Of a stretch of DNA of 64,000 bases, positions 41,900 through 50,387 are shown piece after piece (the first letter of the stretch is position 1; the number at the start of each line of letters is the position of its first letter). The position numbers and the translations under genes were made by a program. Origin of the DNA: Flemingiibacterium sp045644145 (GTDB lineage: Bacteria > Bacillota > Clostridia > Oscillospirales > CAG-272); assembly GCA_045644145.1 (NCBI GenBank), contig JAZRGK010000078.1:13820-77819 (forward strand), given 5' to 3'. The notes beneath the pieces were generated by a model. The model saw nothing but the letters and a program-made list of their open reading frames with translations, had not been told where the DNA came from and did no database searches.

Positions 41900-42636
41900 T
41901 GAAAGAGCTTTTGGCTGAATTGACAAAATTAGAACACAATACAAAGGGTAACAAAGAAACAATTAAGGAGATTAAAAACGAGAAAACCTTATTCCCCTTT
42001 AGCACAGAGAGCAGATTGTTAGCGTATTTTTTATCTATTGGGGAACTTTCTTATGAGAGATACTCTCAACTCAATTTAGAATATGCCAACAGAAATAAAT
42101 ATCTCGATTTGTTCGATATGGCACCACGTACTTACGGTCAGACATGGGGTGAACAACATATTCGTGCGCTTTTCCCCGAGTTCATAAAGGCAACAAAAGA
42201 AAATGTTGCTAAAGCATATCCAGCTTTTGATGGTGAATTTGACTTGTGGTTAGACGGCATTCGAATTGAAGTAAAGGCTTGCCGAGCTAACAGCACAAAA
42301 GCAGGTGGCAGCTTGGCAAGTAGGGCGTATTTACATACAGAAGCAAAAGCAGCCGGTTTCAAATATCACTATCAGCAGTTAAAACCCTCGTGCTGTGACG
42401 TATTCATTTGGATAGGCACTTGTAGAGATGAATTGATTTATTGGGTACTAACAAGTTCCGAATTACAACAAACAGGAAAACTTAGTTCACAGCATAGAAA
42501 TGAAAACACTGGTATAGCTGGTGCAGAGGTTTTCGAAGGGCAGGTCTTTATGACTGAGGAAGAACTTGCTACTTTTAAGGTAGAGGAGAAAGACATTTTA
42601 AGCAAAGTGCGTCAAAAAGGAAAATCTGCAAAATAA
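41899..42636 (+). CDS. Type II-like restriction endonuclease of the PD-(D/E)xK fold
   Basis: The 245-residue product follows the C gene with a one-base overlap. The segment FDGEFDLWLDGIRIEVKAC contains Asp115 and E124-V-K126, which fits the D...ExK core of a PD-(D/E)xK nuclease. Further parts are helical at the N-terminus and mixed at the C-terminus. Its position between a C protein and a convergent DNA adenine methylase makes it the restriction enzyme. The recognition sequence cannot be read from the protein. A strong terminator follows. Confidence 0.8.
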   Translation: MKELLAELTKLEHNTKGNKETIKEIKNEKTLFPFSTESRLLAYFLSIGELSYERYSQLNLEYANRNKYLDLFDMAPRTYGQTWGEQHIRALFPEFIKATKENVAKAYPAFDGEFDLWLDGIRIEVKACRANSTKAGGSLASRAYLHTEAKAAGFKYHYQQLKPSCCDVFIWIGTCRDELIYWVLTSSELQQTGKLSSQHRNENTGIAGAEVFEGQVFMTEEELATFKVEEKDILSKVRQKGKSAK

Positions 42637-42648
42637 TAGTATTTAGGG

Positions 42649-42685
42649 TGTATGGCAATCGGGCTTGATTGCCATACATTTTTTA
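42649..42685 (+). terminator. Terminator of the C-R operon
   Basis: TGTATGGCAATC, 6-base loop, complement, then TTTTTTATT. It separates the endonuclease from the convergent methylase gene. Confidence 0.85.
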
Positions 42686-44854
42686 TTATTCTGCTAAAAA
42701 TAAATTTTTATCTTTTAGTGCTTGTCGGATGGTTTCTCTTTGCGATGTAGTTAATTTGTAAATATCCATTATTAACTCGTCAATATCTTTATATTTTGCT
42801 ACAGCATCCCCTGTTGAGGTCAGTATAGCATCCACCTTTTCAATTATTTCACTTTGCCTCAACTTACTGATCACTGGTATGGGCAAAGCTTCGATATGTG
42901 AACGCAACAATTTAACTGAATTGAATTTCTTAGCAATAAAGAATGCAGAAACACTCGAATTTAAAATCGCTAAGATATATTTCATTTCAAGACCCTTGAT
43001 CTGTGGGATAACAATATTACAACTATTCAAGGATAATGTTTGTTGATCATCATATGTAAAAACTGGAACTTCGCTAATAAAACGATATAATAGTTTTTCT
43101 TTTGCACGATATATTTCTGTAGGAGCTACTTGTTGAAACGACTCAGGGATGAACCGAATGTAATTTTCAGACGCGGCAATATGATATCTTTGAATGTCGC
43201 TCCCTTTTAATATAATCTCATTGTCTTCTTGCTTTTTTTCTGAAATATATTCCTCATTGTTACCGGTAACAATACCAAGAGCAAATATTGCTCTATCCTT
43301 TAAATACGTAGCATTATCAATATTACTAATTACTTTAATACAGTCACATTCTTCATCTGATACATTTAAAGAGAGAATTCCATCGTAAAAATTTCTCGCA
43401 CGGGAAATAACAAACTTCTCATTGTCACTTACAACTTTGCACCCCACTACAGTAGGATGATTATCAGGAACAATACCGAGAATAATGGAAGGACATTGAA
43501 CTCCCGAAAAAACATTTCCTAAGTACGAAACAAATTTAAACGAACAAGAATCAATCATCAATTTTCTAACCGCATCGTGAGCAGCAACGCTTAAAATAGC
43601 CTCCGGAAGCACAAAAGATAAAACGCCATGTAGATGAAGCATCTGCAAAGATTTTTCCACAAACAAATCATATGATTCAATGCTTTTGCCGATAGCTGTT
43701 TTAAACAATTTACGACACTTTACTTCGTCTTCTTCCGAGAATGTGCTTCCCCATGGCGGGTTCCCAATAATAACATCAAATTTTCGCGAGAAGGTTCCAA
43801 AATAAGTATTGCCAATAATAATCCGAGAACAAAGCTCTAAGTAAGGAATTTGTGGTGCCATAAGCGCAATATTTATACGTGTAAGATATACACTTATTGG
43901 ATCGATATCTTGACCAAATAGGTGATCACAAACGATACCTTTTTCCCCAAGGCGCAGCAAAAAGTTTCCTGTGCCACAGCAAGGATCACAAATCATCTTA
44001 GAGAATAAATCTTTATCGGCATCAATTAAGTGATCGATAAGCTCGTTGACAACTTTTTCTGGAGTATAGTATGCACCTGAACTCTTACGCTTACCAATGT
44101 CTTGGAGAGAAATGTAAACAAAACCTAACGAGTCTTCGCCTTTGACATAAACAAGTTCTTTTTCTAATGCAGGCTTCAACTTTTTAATTAAATCATTATG
44201 GACAGTACTACTTCCAATTAAATCACAAACCAATGGATAGAAGTTATCTTCGCTACTTCTTTTCAAAAATGTTTCAAGTACACAGTTGTCTGAATATACA
44301 ATTCCATTTCGCTGATAATAAAGTTGAATAGCATAGTTGGCAAGAACTATCAGCAGTTCCTTTTCTTCCTCAACTACGCCTAATTCCAATAATTCTGCCA
44401 CTAATTTTTGGTTGCTTACAGTATGAACATAGTCTTTATATAACACTTTGCCAGAAGCGCTTTTTTTGTTTCTTCTGCTTTTTAGTTTTGTATTATTACT
44501 CAATTTAAGTTCGGCAACAAAGTGTTCGATATATTCCTTACTAAATAATTGTTCACCTGCATCTGGTGTTATTTTGCCTAACCGAATCCAATTCTTGATT
44601 GTTGCCTTGGATATGGATAATATTTTACACACCTCGTCAAGAGATAAGGTGTTCTCAAAAACATCAAAAAAACTTAATTGAAAGTCCTCTGTTTTCTTTT
44701 TTCTTCCATCTATAGGTTTTGGAGCATTTGATGGTATCAACCATACTCCACTAACCATATTGGCGCCCTCAACACGGCCTTGCTCACATAAAATTTGCAC
44801 TCTTCGCTTTGATATGTTGAATTTTTCAGCTGCATCAGAAACGGATATATACAT
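42686..44854 (-). CDS. N6-adenine DNA methyltransferase with N-terminal DNA-binding domains
   Basis: The 722-residue protein starts at ATG 44854. Residues 1-40 (ISVSDAAEKFNISKRRVQILCEQGRVEGA) and about 70-115 (LSLDEVCKILSISKATIKNWIRLGKI) are two MerR/excisionase-like helix-turn-helix modules. The methylase core has motif X-like SSGAYYTPEKVVNELIDHL, motif I DPCCGTGNFLLR and motif IV VIIGNPPWGS. The C-terminal part (from about 540) is a TaqI-C/HsdS-like target recognition region (ILKGSDIQRY, LNSSVSAFFIAKKFNSVKLLRSHIEALPIP). It protects host DNA against the nuclease at 41899. Tandem HTH fusions on such methylases are unusual. Confidence 0.87.
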   Translation of the reverse strand: MYISVSDAAEKFNISKRRVQILCEQGRVEGANMVSGVWLIPSNAPKPIDGRKKKTEDFQLSFFDVFENTLSLDEVCKILSISKATIKNWIRLGKITPDAGEQLFSKEYIEHFVAELKLSNNTKLKSRRNKKSASGKVLYKDYVHTVSNQKLVAELLELGVVEEEKELLIVLANYAIQLYYQRNGIVYSDNCVLETFLKRSSEDNFYPLVCDLIGSSTVHNDLIKKLKPALEKELVYVKGEDSLGFVYISLQDIGKRKSSGAYYTPEKVVNELIDHLIDADKDLFSKMICDPCCGTGNFLLRLGEKGIVCDHLFGQDIDPISVYLTRINIALMAPQIPYLELCSRIIIGNTYFGTFSRKFDVIIGNPPWGSTFSEEDEVKCRKLFKTAIGKSIESYDLFVEKSLQMLHLHGVLSFVLPEAILSVAAHDAVRKLMIDSCSFKFVSYLGNVFSGVQCPSIILGIVPDNHPTVVGCKVVSDNEKFVISRARNFYDGILSLNVSDEECDCIKVISNIDNATYLKDRAIFALGIVTGNNEEYISEKKQEDNEIILKGSDIQRYHIAASENYIRFIPESFQQVAPTEIYRAKEKLLYRFISEVPVFTYDDQQTLSLNSCNIVIPQIKGLEMKYILAILNSSVSAFFIAKKFNSVKLLRSHIEALPIPVISKLRQSEIIEKVDAILTSTGDAVAKYKDIDELIMDIYKLTTSQRETIRQALKDKNLFLAE

Positions 44855-44885
44855 TATTTTGCCCTCAAATTTCTTTAATGATTAT

Positions 44886-44914
44886 ATTATAATCTATCTT
44901 GCGAACATTGTCAA
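44886..44914 (-). promoter_or_regulatory. Promoter of the methylase gene
   Basis: TTGACA (44914-44909), 17 bases, TATAAT (44891-44886). Confidence 0.75.
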
Positions 44915-44935
44915 CATCATTAATGCGTTTTTTGC

Positions 44936-44972
44936 AAAAATAACGGCAAGAAATTATCACATTCCTGCCGTT
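44936..44972 (-). terminator. Terminator-like hairpin downstream of guaA
   Basis: AACGGCAaGAA and TTCcTGCCGTT with T-rich flank on the minus strand. It lies inside the island edge and could serve guaA. Confidence 0.55.
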
Positions 44973-44988
44973 GTTTATTATTCTGTTT

Positions 44989-45006
44989 GGTATCAAAACG
45001 GTATCA
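44989..45006. repeat. Candidate integrase arm sites, right
   Basis: GGTATCA at 44989 and 45000, with the same spacing as at the left end. Confidence 0.5.
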
Positions 45007-45065
45007 AAAATCCGTTTCAAGTACCGAAAACCCTTGATATATAAGGCTTTTTCGACTTACGTTTA

Positions 45066-46055
45066 TTATTCCCACTCAATAGTACCGGTAGGCTTGGGAG
45101 TAAGATCGTACAGCACGCGGTTTACACCCTCGACCTCGGTAATGATGCGGTTTGTAATGGTGTGGAGCACGGGATAAGGAATCTCCTCGATGGTTGCGGT
45201 CATAGCATCCTTGGAGTTCACAGCACGAATGATTGCAGGCCATCCCTCGTAACGCTCGTGATTGCGTACACCAACGCTCTTCATGTCAGGCATGGAGATA
45301 AAGAACTGCCAAACATGCTTTGCAAGACCGCTCTTGTCAAACTCCTCACGGAGAATCGCATCAGCCTCACGGAGAGCGTGGAGTCTGTCGCGAGTGATAG
45401 CGCCGAGGCAGCGAACGCCAAGTCCGGGACCGGGGAAAGGCTGACGGTCAACCATTTCGGAAGGCAGACCGAGAGCACGTCCAACCTCGCGTACTTCGTC
45501 CTTGAACAGAAGCTTGATAGGCTCAACAAGCTCGAAGGTCATGTATTCGGGAAGACCGCCAACGTTGTGGTGCGCCTTTACAGCCTTCTTGCCGTTGGAT
45601 TCAAGAATATCGGGGTAAATTGTACCCTGCGCAAGGAAGGAAATACCGTCAAGCTTCTTTGCTTCCTCGTCGAATACCTTTATAAATTCACCGCCGATGA
45701 TCTTGCGCTTCTTTTCGGGGTCTGCAACACCGGCAAGAAGATCAAGGAAGCGATCAGTTGCATCAACATAAATAAGGTTCGCGTCAAGTCCGTTCTGGAA
45801 TACCTCGATAACCTGCTCGCTTTCGCCCTTTCTCATAAGACCGTGGTTTACATGAACACAGACAAGCTGTTTACCGATAGCCTTGATAAGAAGTGCCGCA
45901 ACAACGGAGCTGTCTACACCGCCGGAAAGTGCGAGAAGCACCTTTTTATCGCCAACCTGCGCACGTACCTCTGCTACCTGCTCATCTATAAACTTAGCGG
46001 CAAGTTCGGGTGTGTTGATTCTAACCATTGATTCTGGACGTACATTATTGCTCAT
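45066..46055 (-). CDS. guaA: GMP synthase, ATP-pyrophosphatase subunit without glutaminase domain
   Basis: The 329-residue protein starts at ATG 46055 (GGAGGA upstream). It contains the PP-loop LALSGGVDSSVVAALL, VHVNHGLMRKGE, IIGGEFIKVFDEEAKK, FLAQGTIYPDILES, HHNVGGLPEYM, VDRQPFPGPGLGVRC, and the dimerisation end NRIITEVEGVNRVLYDLTPKPTGTIEWE. Bacterial GuaA is normally about 510 residues, with an N-terminal class I glutaminase; here only about 20 residues precede the ATPase domain. It resembles the separate archaeal subunit. It may use ammonia or a glutaminase encoded elsewhere. A TTGAAA-17-TACAAT promoter lies at 46146-46118. Confidence 0.92.
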   Translation of the reverse strand: MSNNVRPESMVRINTPELAAKFIDEQVAEVRAQVGDKKVLLALSGGVDSSVVAALLIKAIGKQLVCVHVNHGLMRKGESEQVIEVFQNGLDANLIYVDATDRFLDLLAGVADPEKKRKIIGGEFIKVFDEEAKKLDGISFLAQGTIYPDILESNGKKAVKAHHNVGGLPEYMTFELVEPIKLLFKDEVREVGRALGLPSEMVDRQPFPGPGLGVRCLGAITRDRLHALREADAILREEFDKSGLAKHVWQFFISMPDMKSVGVRNHERYEGWPAIIRAVNSKDAMTATIEEIPYPVLHTITNRIITEVEGVNRVLYDLTPKPTGTIEWE

Positions 46056-46117
46056 AATTTTTCCTCCGCTTATTTTACAGCACACATACAGCGTATGCTG
46101 AAATATCTTTACACAAT

Positions 46118-46146
46118 ATTGTATCACGTTTTCTGTGCTTTTTCAA
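46118..46146 (-). promoter_or_regulatory. Promoter of guaA
   Basis: TTGAAA, 17 bases, TACAAT on the minus strand. No purine riboswitch is seen in the short leader. Confidence 0.6.
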
Positions 46147-46283
46147 GTAGTTTTGTAAAAAAAAATCATTCGGTGATGATTTCATATGGCAAAAAACATT
46201 TAATCATTACAGGACAGATTTACAGGCTAATTTCCCTCTTAAGATAGTAGGATCATTCTGAAATCCGGATGTTGTTCAGGCGC

Positions 46284-46745
46284 TCATTTGTTTTTTTCAT
46301 CTATATGTTTCAAAAGCCCGATGCATCCTGCAAGCACATCCTCGTAAGTTGCTTCAAAATCCCCGGTGTACCAAGGATCAGCCACATCTTTGTCAAAGCC
46401 GGCAAATGAAAGCAGCTTATGCACCTTTTTATCTCTGTCAGAACCCATAATACGCAAAGTGTTTCGTATATTGGCACTATCCATACACACTAAATAATCG
46501 TATTTTTCATAGTCGGATCTTTCAAGATGTACTGCACGCTTATTACCGTATGATATTTCAAGCCTGTCTAAGATTTTTGCGGTGCCGGGATGCACGGGAT
46601 TCCCTATTTCCTCATAGCTGGTGGCAGCCGATGCTACGTTGAAACGTTCACTTCGCCCCGCCTTTTCTGCCAAGTCCTTAAAAACAAATTCCGCCATTGT
46701 GCTTCGGCATATGTTACCGTGGCAGATAAATAAAATACTTACCAT
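46284..46745 (-). CDS. Low-molecular-weight protein-tyrosine phosphatase
   Basis: The 153-residue protein has the active-site loop CHGNICRS at residues 8-15 (C-x5-R-S), with nucleophilic Cys8 and Arg14. The general acid is the Asp of DPWYTGDFEATY (about residue 122). The VCMD segment is also typical. It dephosphorylates phosphotyrosine (or phosphoarginine) residues in the cytoplasm. It is a single gene; no BY-kinase or capsule gene is beside it. Confidence 0.93.
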   Translation of the reverse strand: MVSILFICHGNICRSTMAEFVFKDLAEKAGRSERFNVASAATSYEEIGNPVHPGTAKILDRLEISYGNKRAVHLERSDYEKYDYLVCMDSANIRNTLRIMGSDRDKKVHKLLSFAGFDKDVADPWYTGDFEATYEDVLAGCIGLLKHIDEKNK

Positions 46746-46944
46746 AATCTACCTCATTGACTTTGATTGAATATAGGTTATCCAAAGTAACTCGATCTCT
46801 TAAAGGATTCGGATATTAAGCGTCATTAAAGCGAACAACCAATTTGCATATACATTATATCACATACCACCTGTATTTTCAAGTACAACTGCAGAATCTT
46901 TACCGCTTTGAAAACTTTTGTATACATAAAAATGCTCGTTCTCA

Positions 46945-46973
46945 TTGACTTTACCGGGAAAATAGGGTATAAT
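46945..46973 (+). promoter_or_regulatory. Promoter of the MATE transporter gene
   Basis: TTGACT, 17 bases, TATAAT. Confidence 0.7.
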
Positions 46974-47003
46974 TGTAGCGTATGACATTTAAGGAGATTA
47001 TAA

Positions 47004-48347
47004 ATGCAAATACAGCTATCTGACCATTTTACATATAAAAACCTGCTTCGCTTCGCATTTCCGTCTATTGTAATGATGATATTCACGTCAATATACAGCG
47101 TTGTGGACGGACTTTTTGTGTCAAACTTCGTTGGCGACACGGAATTTGCTGCAATAAATCTTATAATGCCATATCTTATTATCGTCAGCGCATTCGGTTT
47201 TATGATAGGCACCGGCGGTACGGCGCTTGTTTCTAAAACGCTCGGAGAGGACGACACTGAGAAAGCCAACCGCCTATTTTCCATGCTCGTGTATGTGGCA
47301 ATCATACTTGCGGCACTTATCGGTACCGTTTCCTTTGTATTCTGCCGTCCCATTGCCGTTTTTCTCGGCGCTGAGGGCGAAATGATAGAGCACTGCGTGC
47401 TGTACGGCAGAATTATGGTTATAACGCTTCCCTGCTTCACGCTTCAGAATCTCTTTCAGAGCTTCCTCATAACAGCGGAAAAGCCTAAGCTCGGACTGTA
47501 CGTCACCGTGGCGGCAGGTATTACCAACATGGTGCTTGACGCACTGTTTGTAGGTGTGCTCGGCTTCGGACTTGCCGGCGCGGCTGTGGCTTCCGCAATC
47601 AGCCAGCTCATTGGTGCAACTATACCCATGATATACTTTATGAAACGCGAGCGTACGCCCCTGCGGCTTGTAGGCTTCTCCTTTGACGGAATGGCGCTTC
47701 TCCGCGCTTCGGTGAACGGCTCCTCGGAGTTTGTTTCGAACATCTCTGCGTCCGTTGTTAACATGGTGTACAATTTCAGCCTGCTTTCGCTTATCGGCGA
47801 GGACGGAGTTTCCGCGTTCGGCGTTATAATGTATGTGCAGTTCATTTTCGTTGGAATCTACTACGGCTTCGCGCTGTCCATAACTCCCGTGGTTGGCTTC
47901 CACTACGGTGCCGGAAACAAGAATGAATTAAAGAGTCTTCTCAAAAAGAGCCTCATTCTTATCGGCATTGCAGCCGTTATCCTGACCGGACTTGCGGAGC
48001 TTTTATCATCGCCTCTCGCACAGATTTTCGTAGGATACAAGCCGGAGCTTTTTGGGATAACCAAGCACGCCTTCCGGATTTATGCCATCTCATACCTAAT
48101 CTGCGGCTTCAACATATTCGGCTCGGCGTTTTTCACTGCGCTTAACAACGGTCTGGTATCTGGCGTCATATCCTTTATGCGCACCTTTGTTTTCCAGCTT
48201 GCCTGCCTGATACTTATTCCCCTCATGCTTCCGGAACCCTTAAAGCTTGACGGAATCTGGCTTGCCATAGTAGCGGCAGAGCTTCTGTCCCTATCGGTAA
48301 CGCTTATATTTCTTATCGGCAAGCGTAAGAAATACGGATACATGTAA
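47004..48347 (+). CDS. MATE-family efflux transporter
   Basis: The 447-residue membrane protein starts at ATG 47004 (AAGGAG upstream). Twelve membrane helices in two homologous halves are evident. FPSIVMMIFTSIYSVVDGLFVSNFVG, GTGGTALVSKTLGE (repeat 1), and VNGSSEFVSNISASVVNMVYNF plus ITPVVGFHYGAGNK (repeat 2) are family hallmarks. It exports cationic drugs or metabolites driven by Na+ or H+. It is monocistronic with a terminator; no regulator gene is adjacent. Confidence 0.92.
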   Translation: MQIQLSDHFTYKNLLRFAFPSIVMMIFTSIYSVVDGLFVSNFVGDTEFAAINLIMPYLIIVSAFGFMIGTGGTALVSKTLGEDDTEKANRLFSMLVYVAIILAALIGTVSFVFCRPIAVFLGAEGEMIEHCVLYGRIMVITLPCFTLQNLFQSFLITAEKPKLGLYVTVAAGITNMVLDALFVGVLGFGLAGAAVASAISQLIGATIPMIYFMKRERTPLRLVGFSFDGMALLRASVNGSSEFVSNISASVVNMVYNFSLLSLIGEDGVSAFGVIMYVQFIFVGIYYGFALSITPVVGFHYGAGNKNELKSLLKKSLILIGIAAVILTGLAELLSSPLAQIFVGYKPELFGITKHAFRIYAISYLICGFNIFGSAFFTALNNGLVSGVISFMRTFVFQLACLILIPLMLPEPLKLDGIWLAIVAAELLSLSVTLIFLIGKRKKYGYM

Positions 48348-48369
48348 AAAACACGGCTTCATAAAATCG

Positions 48370-48405
48370 GCGAATCGTGCGTTATCTGCACGGTTCGCTT
48401 TTCTT
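48370..48405 (+). terminator. Terminator of the MATE gene
   Basis: GCGAATCGTGC / GCACGGTTCGC stem and TTTTCTT. Confidence 0.75.
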
Positions 48406-48443
48406 ATTTACGCATACCTTGTTTTCTGCACAGTTTTTTAAAA

Positions 48444-48501
48444 AATGTGTACAACTAAAATGTGCACAGCCATTGACTGCGCATAAAACGGATGCTATAA
48501 T
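48444..48501 (+). promoter_or_regulatory. Promoter of the phage-type pair with palindromic repeats upstream
   Basis: TTGACT (48473-48478), 17 bases, TATAAT (48496-48501). Just upstream are two related near-palindromes, TGTGTACA (starting near 48446) and TGTGCACA (near 48461), that could bind a repressor. Confidence 0.55.
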
Positions 48502-48545
48502 CTTCACAAAAGGAACGCACGAAGCGTTTCAAGAAGGAGGATTAT

Positions 48546-48911
48546 ATGAATTACCTGAAGCAACTCAAAGGTTTTTATCTGCGCCGCCGTCTTTATCCGC
48601 TTTCAAGCTCGGCTATAGCTCTTTACTATATGTTGCTTGAACAGTTTAATCTTGTGGGATTCCCCAAGTACATGTCAATCCCATTAAGCAGGCTCATTGG
48701 TGAGTCGAATCTTGGCAAGACTTCGATTTGCAGGGCACGCAATGAGCTTGTGGATGGCGGATACCTTAACGTAAAAATGTCACTCTACCGCACCCAAAGC
48801 GCCGTTTACAGTATTATTTCCATCGATCCGGACGAATATCTTTCCCCGCCAAGGCTTTTCGATTCTACAGAATCAGCGGTGGCTTCACCGTGTACGGGAG
48901 GCGAAAAATGA
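48546..48911 (+). CDS. Phage-type winged-helix (replisome organiser-like) protein
   Basis: The 121-residue protein starts at ATG 48546 (AAGGAGG upstream). LSSSAIALYYMLLEQFNLVGFPKYMSIPLSRLIGESNLGKTSICRARNELVDGGYLNVKMS has the winged-helix pattern of phage replication-initiation proteins (DnaD/O-like N-domains). Its stop overlaps the next gene (ATGA). No DnaC-like loader follows. It may now act as a regulator. It lies between a MATE gene and a dispersed repeat. Confidence 0.65.
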   Translation: MNYLKQLKGFYLRRRLYPLSSSAIALYYMLLEQFNLVGFPKYMSIPLSRLIGESNLGKTSICRARNELVDGGYLNVKMSLYRTQSAVYSIISIDPDEYLSPPRLFDSTESAVASPCTGGEK

Positions 48912-49318
48912 GGCTTTACAACTATCCAACGTCCCTACTGTTTTTCTCGCGCTATGACTGGTATATGCGTGCTCTCAACTCCAAAAGCGCAGAGCGCAGA
49001 AAAATTCTCGCCGACATAAATTCGGGACTTATCAGCCGCGACACCCTTGACGAAGATTGGAGCGCATCCTTGGAAAGTGAGATATCTGAACTTAAAAAGA
49101 AGCTTCACGATATCGAATTTACTGTAGACTCTATCCCGGAAACCCCTGTGCTTCTTCCCTGCAAGCTATTTCTTCGCCTTCATTTCATCTGCGGCATGAG
49201 CATGACCGACACCGCCGAAAAGCTCAACGTCAGCCTCACAACCCTCAGGCGCATCCGCGATCGCGCCGCTCGCCATTTTGATAATTTTCCGCCTATGAGG
49301 GGTGAAAGCGGTAAGTGA
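48908..49318 (+). CDS. Phage-type HTH regulator (ArpU/sigma-like)
   Basis: The 136-residue product starts at ATG 48908, overlapping the preceding stop. The N-terminal half is coiled (NSKSAERRKILADINSG, SASLESEISELKKKLHDIEF). The C-terminal half is a sigma region 4-like HTH: LPCKLFLRLHFICGMSMTDTAEKLNVSLTTLRRIRDRAARHF. Such proteins (ArpU, DUF1492-like) control late genes in Firmicutes prophages and normally sit just before terminase genes. Here it is some 31 kb from the terminase at 10.6 kb. Whether it still controls phage-like genes is unknown. Confidence 0.65.
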   Translation: MRLYNYPTSLLFFSRYDWYMRALNSKSAERRKILADINSGLISRDTLDEDWSASLESEISELKKKLHDIEFTVDSIPETPVLLPCKLFLRLHFICGMSMTDTAEKLNVSLTTLRRIRDRAARHFDNFPPMRGESGK

Positions 49319-49337
49319 TTGTATGGGAGTTACGCGG

Positions 49338-49482
49338 CTTTCTTGAAAGAAAGCCTGGCAAAGAACTTTATACACGGGACAAAATGCAAAACAACGAGAA
49401 TCGCTTGTGTGGCTCAATGTGCGAATCCGTTCGAGCCACAGATTCGCGCCGCCTGCATTGGTCGGCATTCCGGCGGCTTGGG
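49338..49482. repeat. Dispersed non-coding repeat, copy 1
   Basis: Block A is CTTTCTTGAAAGAAAG (a hairpin), then GCAAAGAACTTTATACAcGGG. Block B (49441-49482) is ATTCGCGCCGCCTGCAT..., then ATTCCGGCGGCTTGGGG. The same blocks recur at 53395 and 57550 in the same orientation. The middle 60 bases vary between copies. Confidence 0.75.
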
Positions 49483-49724
49483 GAACGGTAGTAACTTGGC
49501 GCTAAACTTAGTTTAGCGTAAGCCGACGGCGGATAGCGTAGCGGTGTGCCGCAATTGGTGCGTATCTAACCTCTATCGTACATGCGAACGATTGCGTAAA
49601 TCCAATCTTTCCGCCGCGCATATCCGCTATGGTGCATGCGCCATCGGAGTGGCATCGGCGTGCGCCGCGCGGAGCGGCAAGCCTCGAACTTATAAAAATT
49701 CACATAAATTTTCCGTGTGTACTA
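49483..49724. other. Intergenic stretch without a gene
   Basis: It holds a hairpin CGCTAAACttaGTTTAGCG near 49499-49518 and GC-rich sequence resembling degenerate repeat DNA. No supported coding frame is seen. Confidence 0.4.
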
Positions 49725-49753
49725 TTGCATTTTCGGTGAAAATATTGTACAAT
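49725..49753 (+). promoter_or_regulatory. Promoter of the coiled-coil/SpoIID-like operon
   Basis: TTGCAT, 17 bases, TACAAT. Confidence 0.6.
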
Positions 49754-49808
49754 AGTAGTGTATAGTTTCGAAATATCGATAAAAAACTGTTTTTGAGGTA
49801 TGATTATT

Positions 49809-50387
49809 ATGAACAGAATAAAAATCTTTTCTCTCGCAGCGGCATTCTCTCTTACACTGACTGCTTTCCCCATGCTTGTGCACGGCGATGAAGCTGTATA
49901 TAACCCTGAGGATGATCCGCTGGTTTCACTTTCATACATAACTGAAATAGTAACTCCCGCTTACGACAAAAAAATCGAAGAGCTTAACGATACGATCACA
50001 ACTCTCACGGAAACTCTTACAGAACTTTACGAAAAGCTTTCCGAGTATGAACTGATAATTGAGAACCTTGAGGCAAGGCTTGACGAAGAAGAGCCTGCGG
50101 ATGAATCTGCGGCAAACCACTTTGAGGTGGTTTATCTGAATAAGGGCGCAAAGATCATGGCTGAATCTCCTTGTGAGATCGTGCTCCGCTCCGGCTCTGC
50201 TATTGTCGTGTCTATTGTTGCGAACGGTCTTAGCGATATGACTGACGGCACAGAGCTTCTTAATACCGCCAACATACCCCTTAACCACCATTTGTTAGTT
50301 CCAAGAGGCGGTGACGGACGGGGAATTGAGATAACCTCTGAGGAAGCTTATATTATGGTGAGAGGAGATTACAGCGTTGTCGAATAA
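49809..50387 (+). CDS. Exported coiled-coil protein, partner of the SpoIID-like gene
   Basis: The 192-residue product starts at ATG 49809, nine bases after GAGGT; an ATG three codons earlier is too close to that site. A signal peptide (FSLAAAFSLTLTAFPMLVHG) is followed by a coiled coil (KKIEELNDTITTLTETLTELYEKLSEYELIIENLEARL) and a C-terminal beta domain (FEVVYLNKGAKIMAESPCEIVLRSGSAIVV...GVEITSEEAYIMVRGDYSV-type). The latter domain is frequent in secreted Clostridia proteins, but has no known role. It overlaps the next gene by 11 bases. Confidence 0.7.
   Translation: MNRIKIFSLAAAFSLTLTAFPMLVHGDEAVYNPEDDPLVSLSYITEIVTPAYDKKIEELNDTITTLTETLTELYEKLSEYELIIENLEARLDEEEPADESAANHFEVVYLNKGAKIMAESPCEIVLRSGSAIVVSIVANGLSDMTDGTELLNTANIPLNHHLLVPRGGDGRGIEITSEEAYIMVRGDYSVVE

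Larger units (their letters stand above)
41388..45077. mobile_element. Genomic island at the 3' end of guaA carrying a restriction-modification system
   Basis: The sequence TTATTCCCACTC at 45066-45077 is the last codons and stop of guaA. A copy with 11 of 12 matches (TTATTCCCATTC) lies at 41388-41399. Just inside each end is a tandem pair GGTATCA with the same 11-base period (41503/41514 and 44989/45000), like arm sites of a tyrosine integrase. The interior holds a controller, an endonuclease and a methylase of more AT-rich composition than the flanks. No integrase remains. The 3' end of guaA is a known island insertion site in other bacteria. Confidence 0.7.

Noticed and set aside
41684..44854. 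Larger defence system (BREX, DISARM or type I R-M)
   Set aside because: Only controller, nuclease and methylase are present; no helicase, HsdR, Pgl or Brx-like genes lie in the island.
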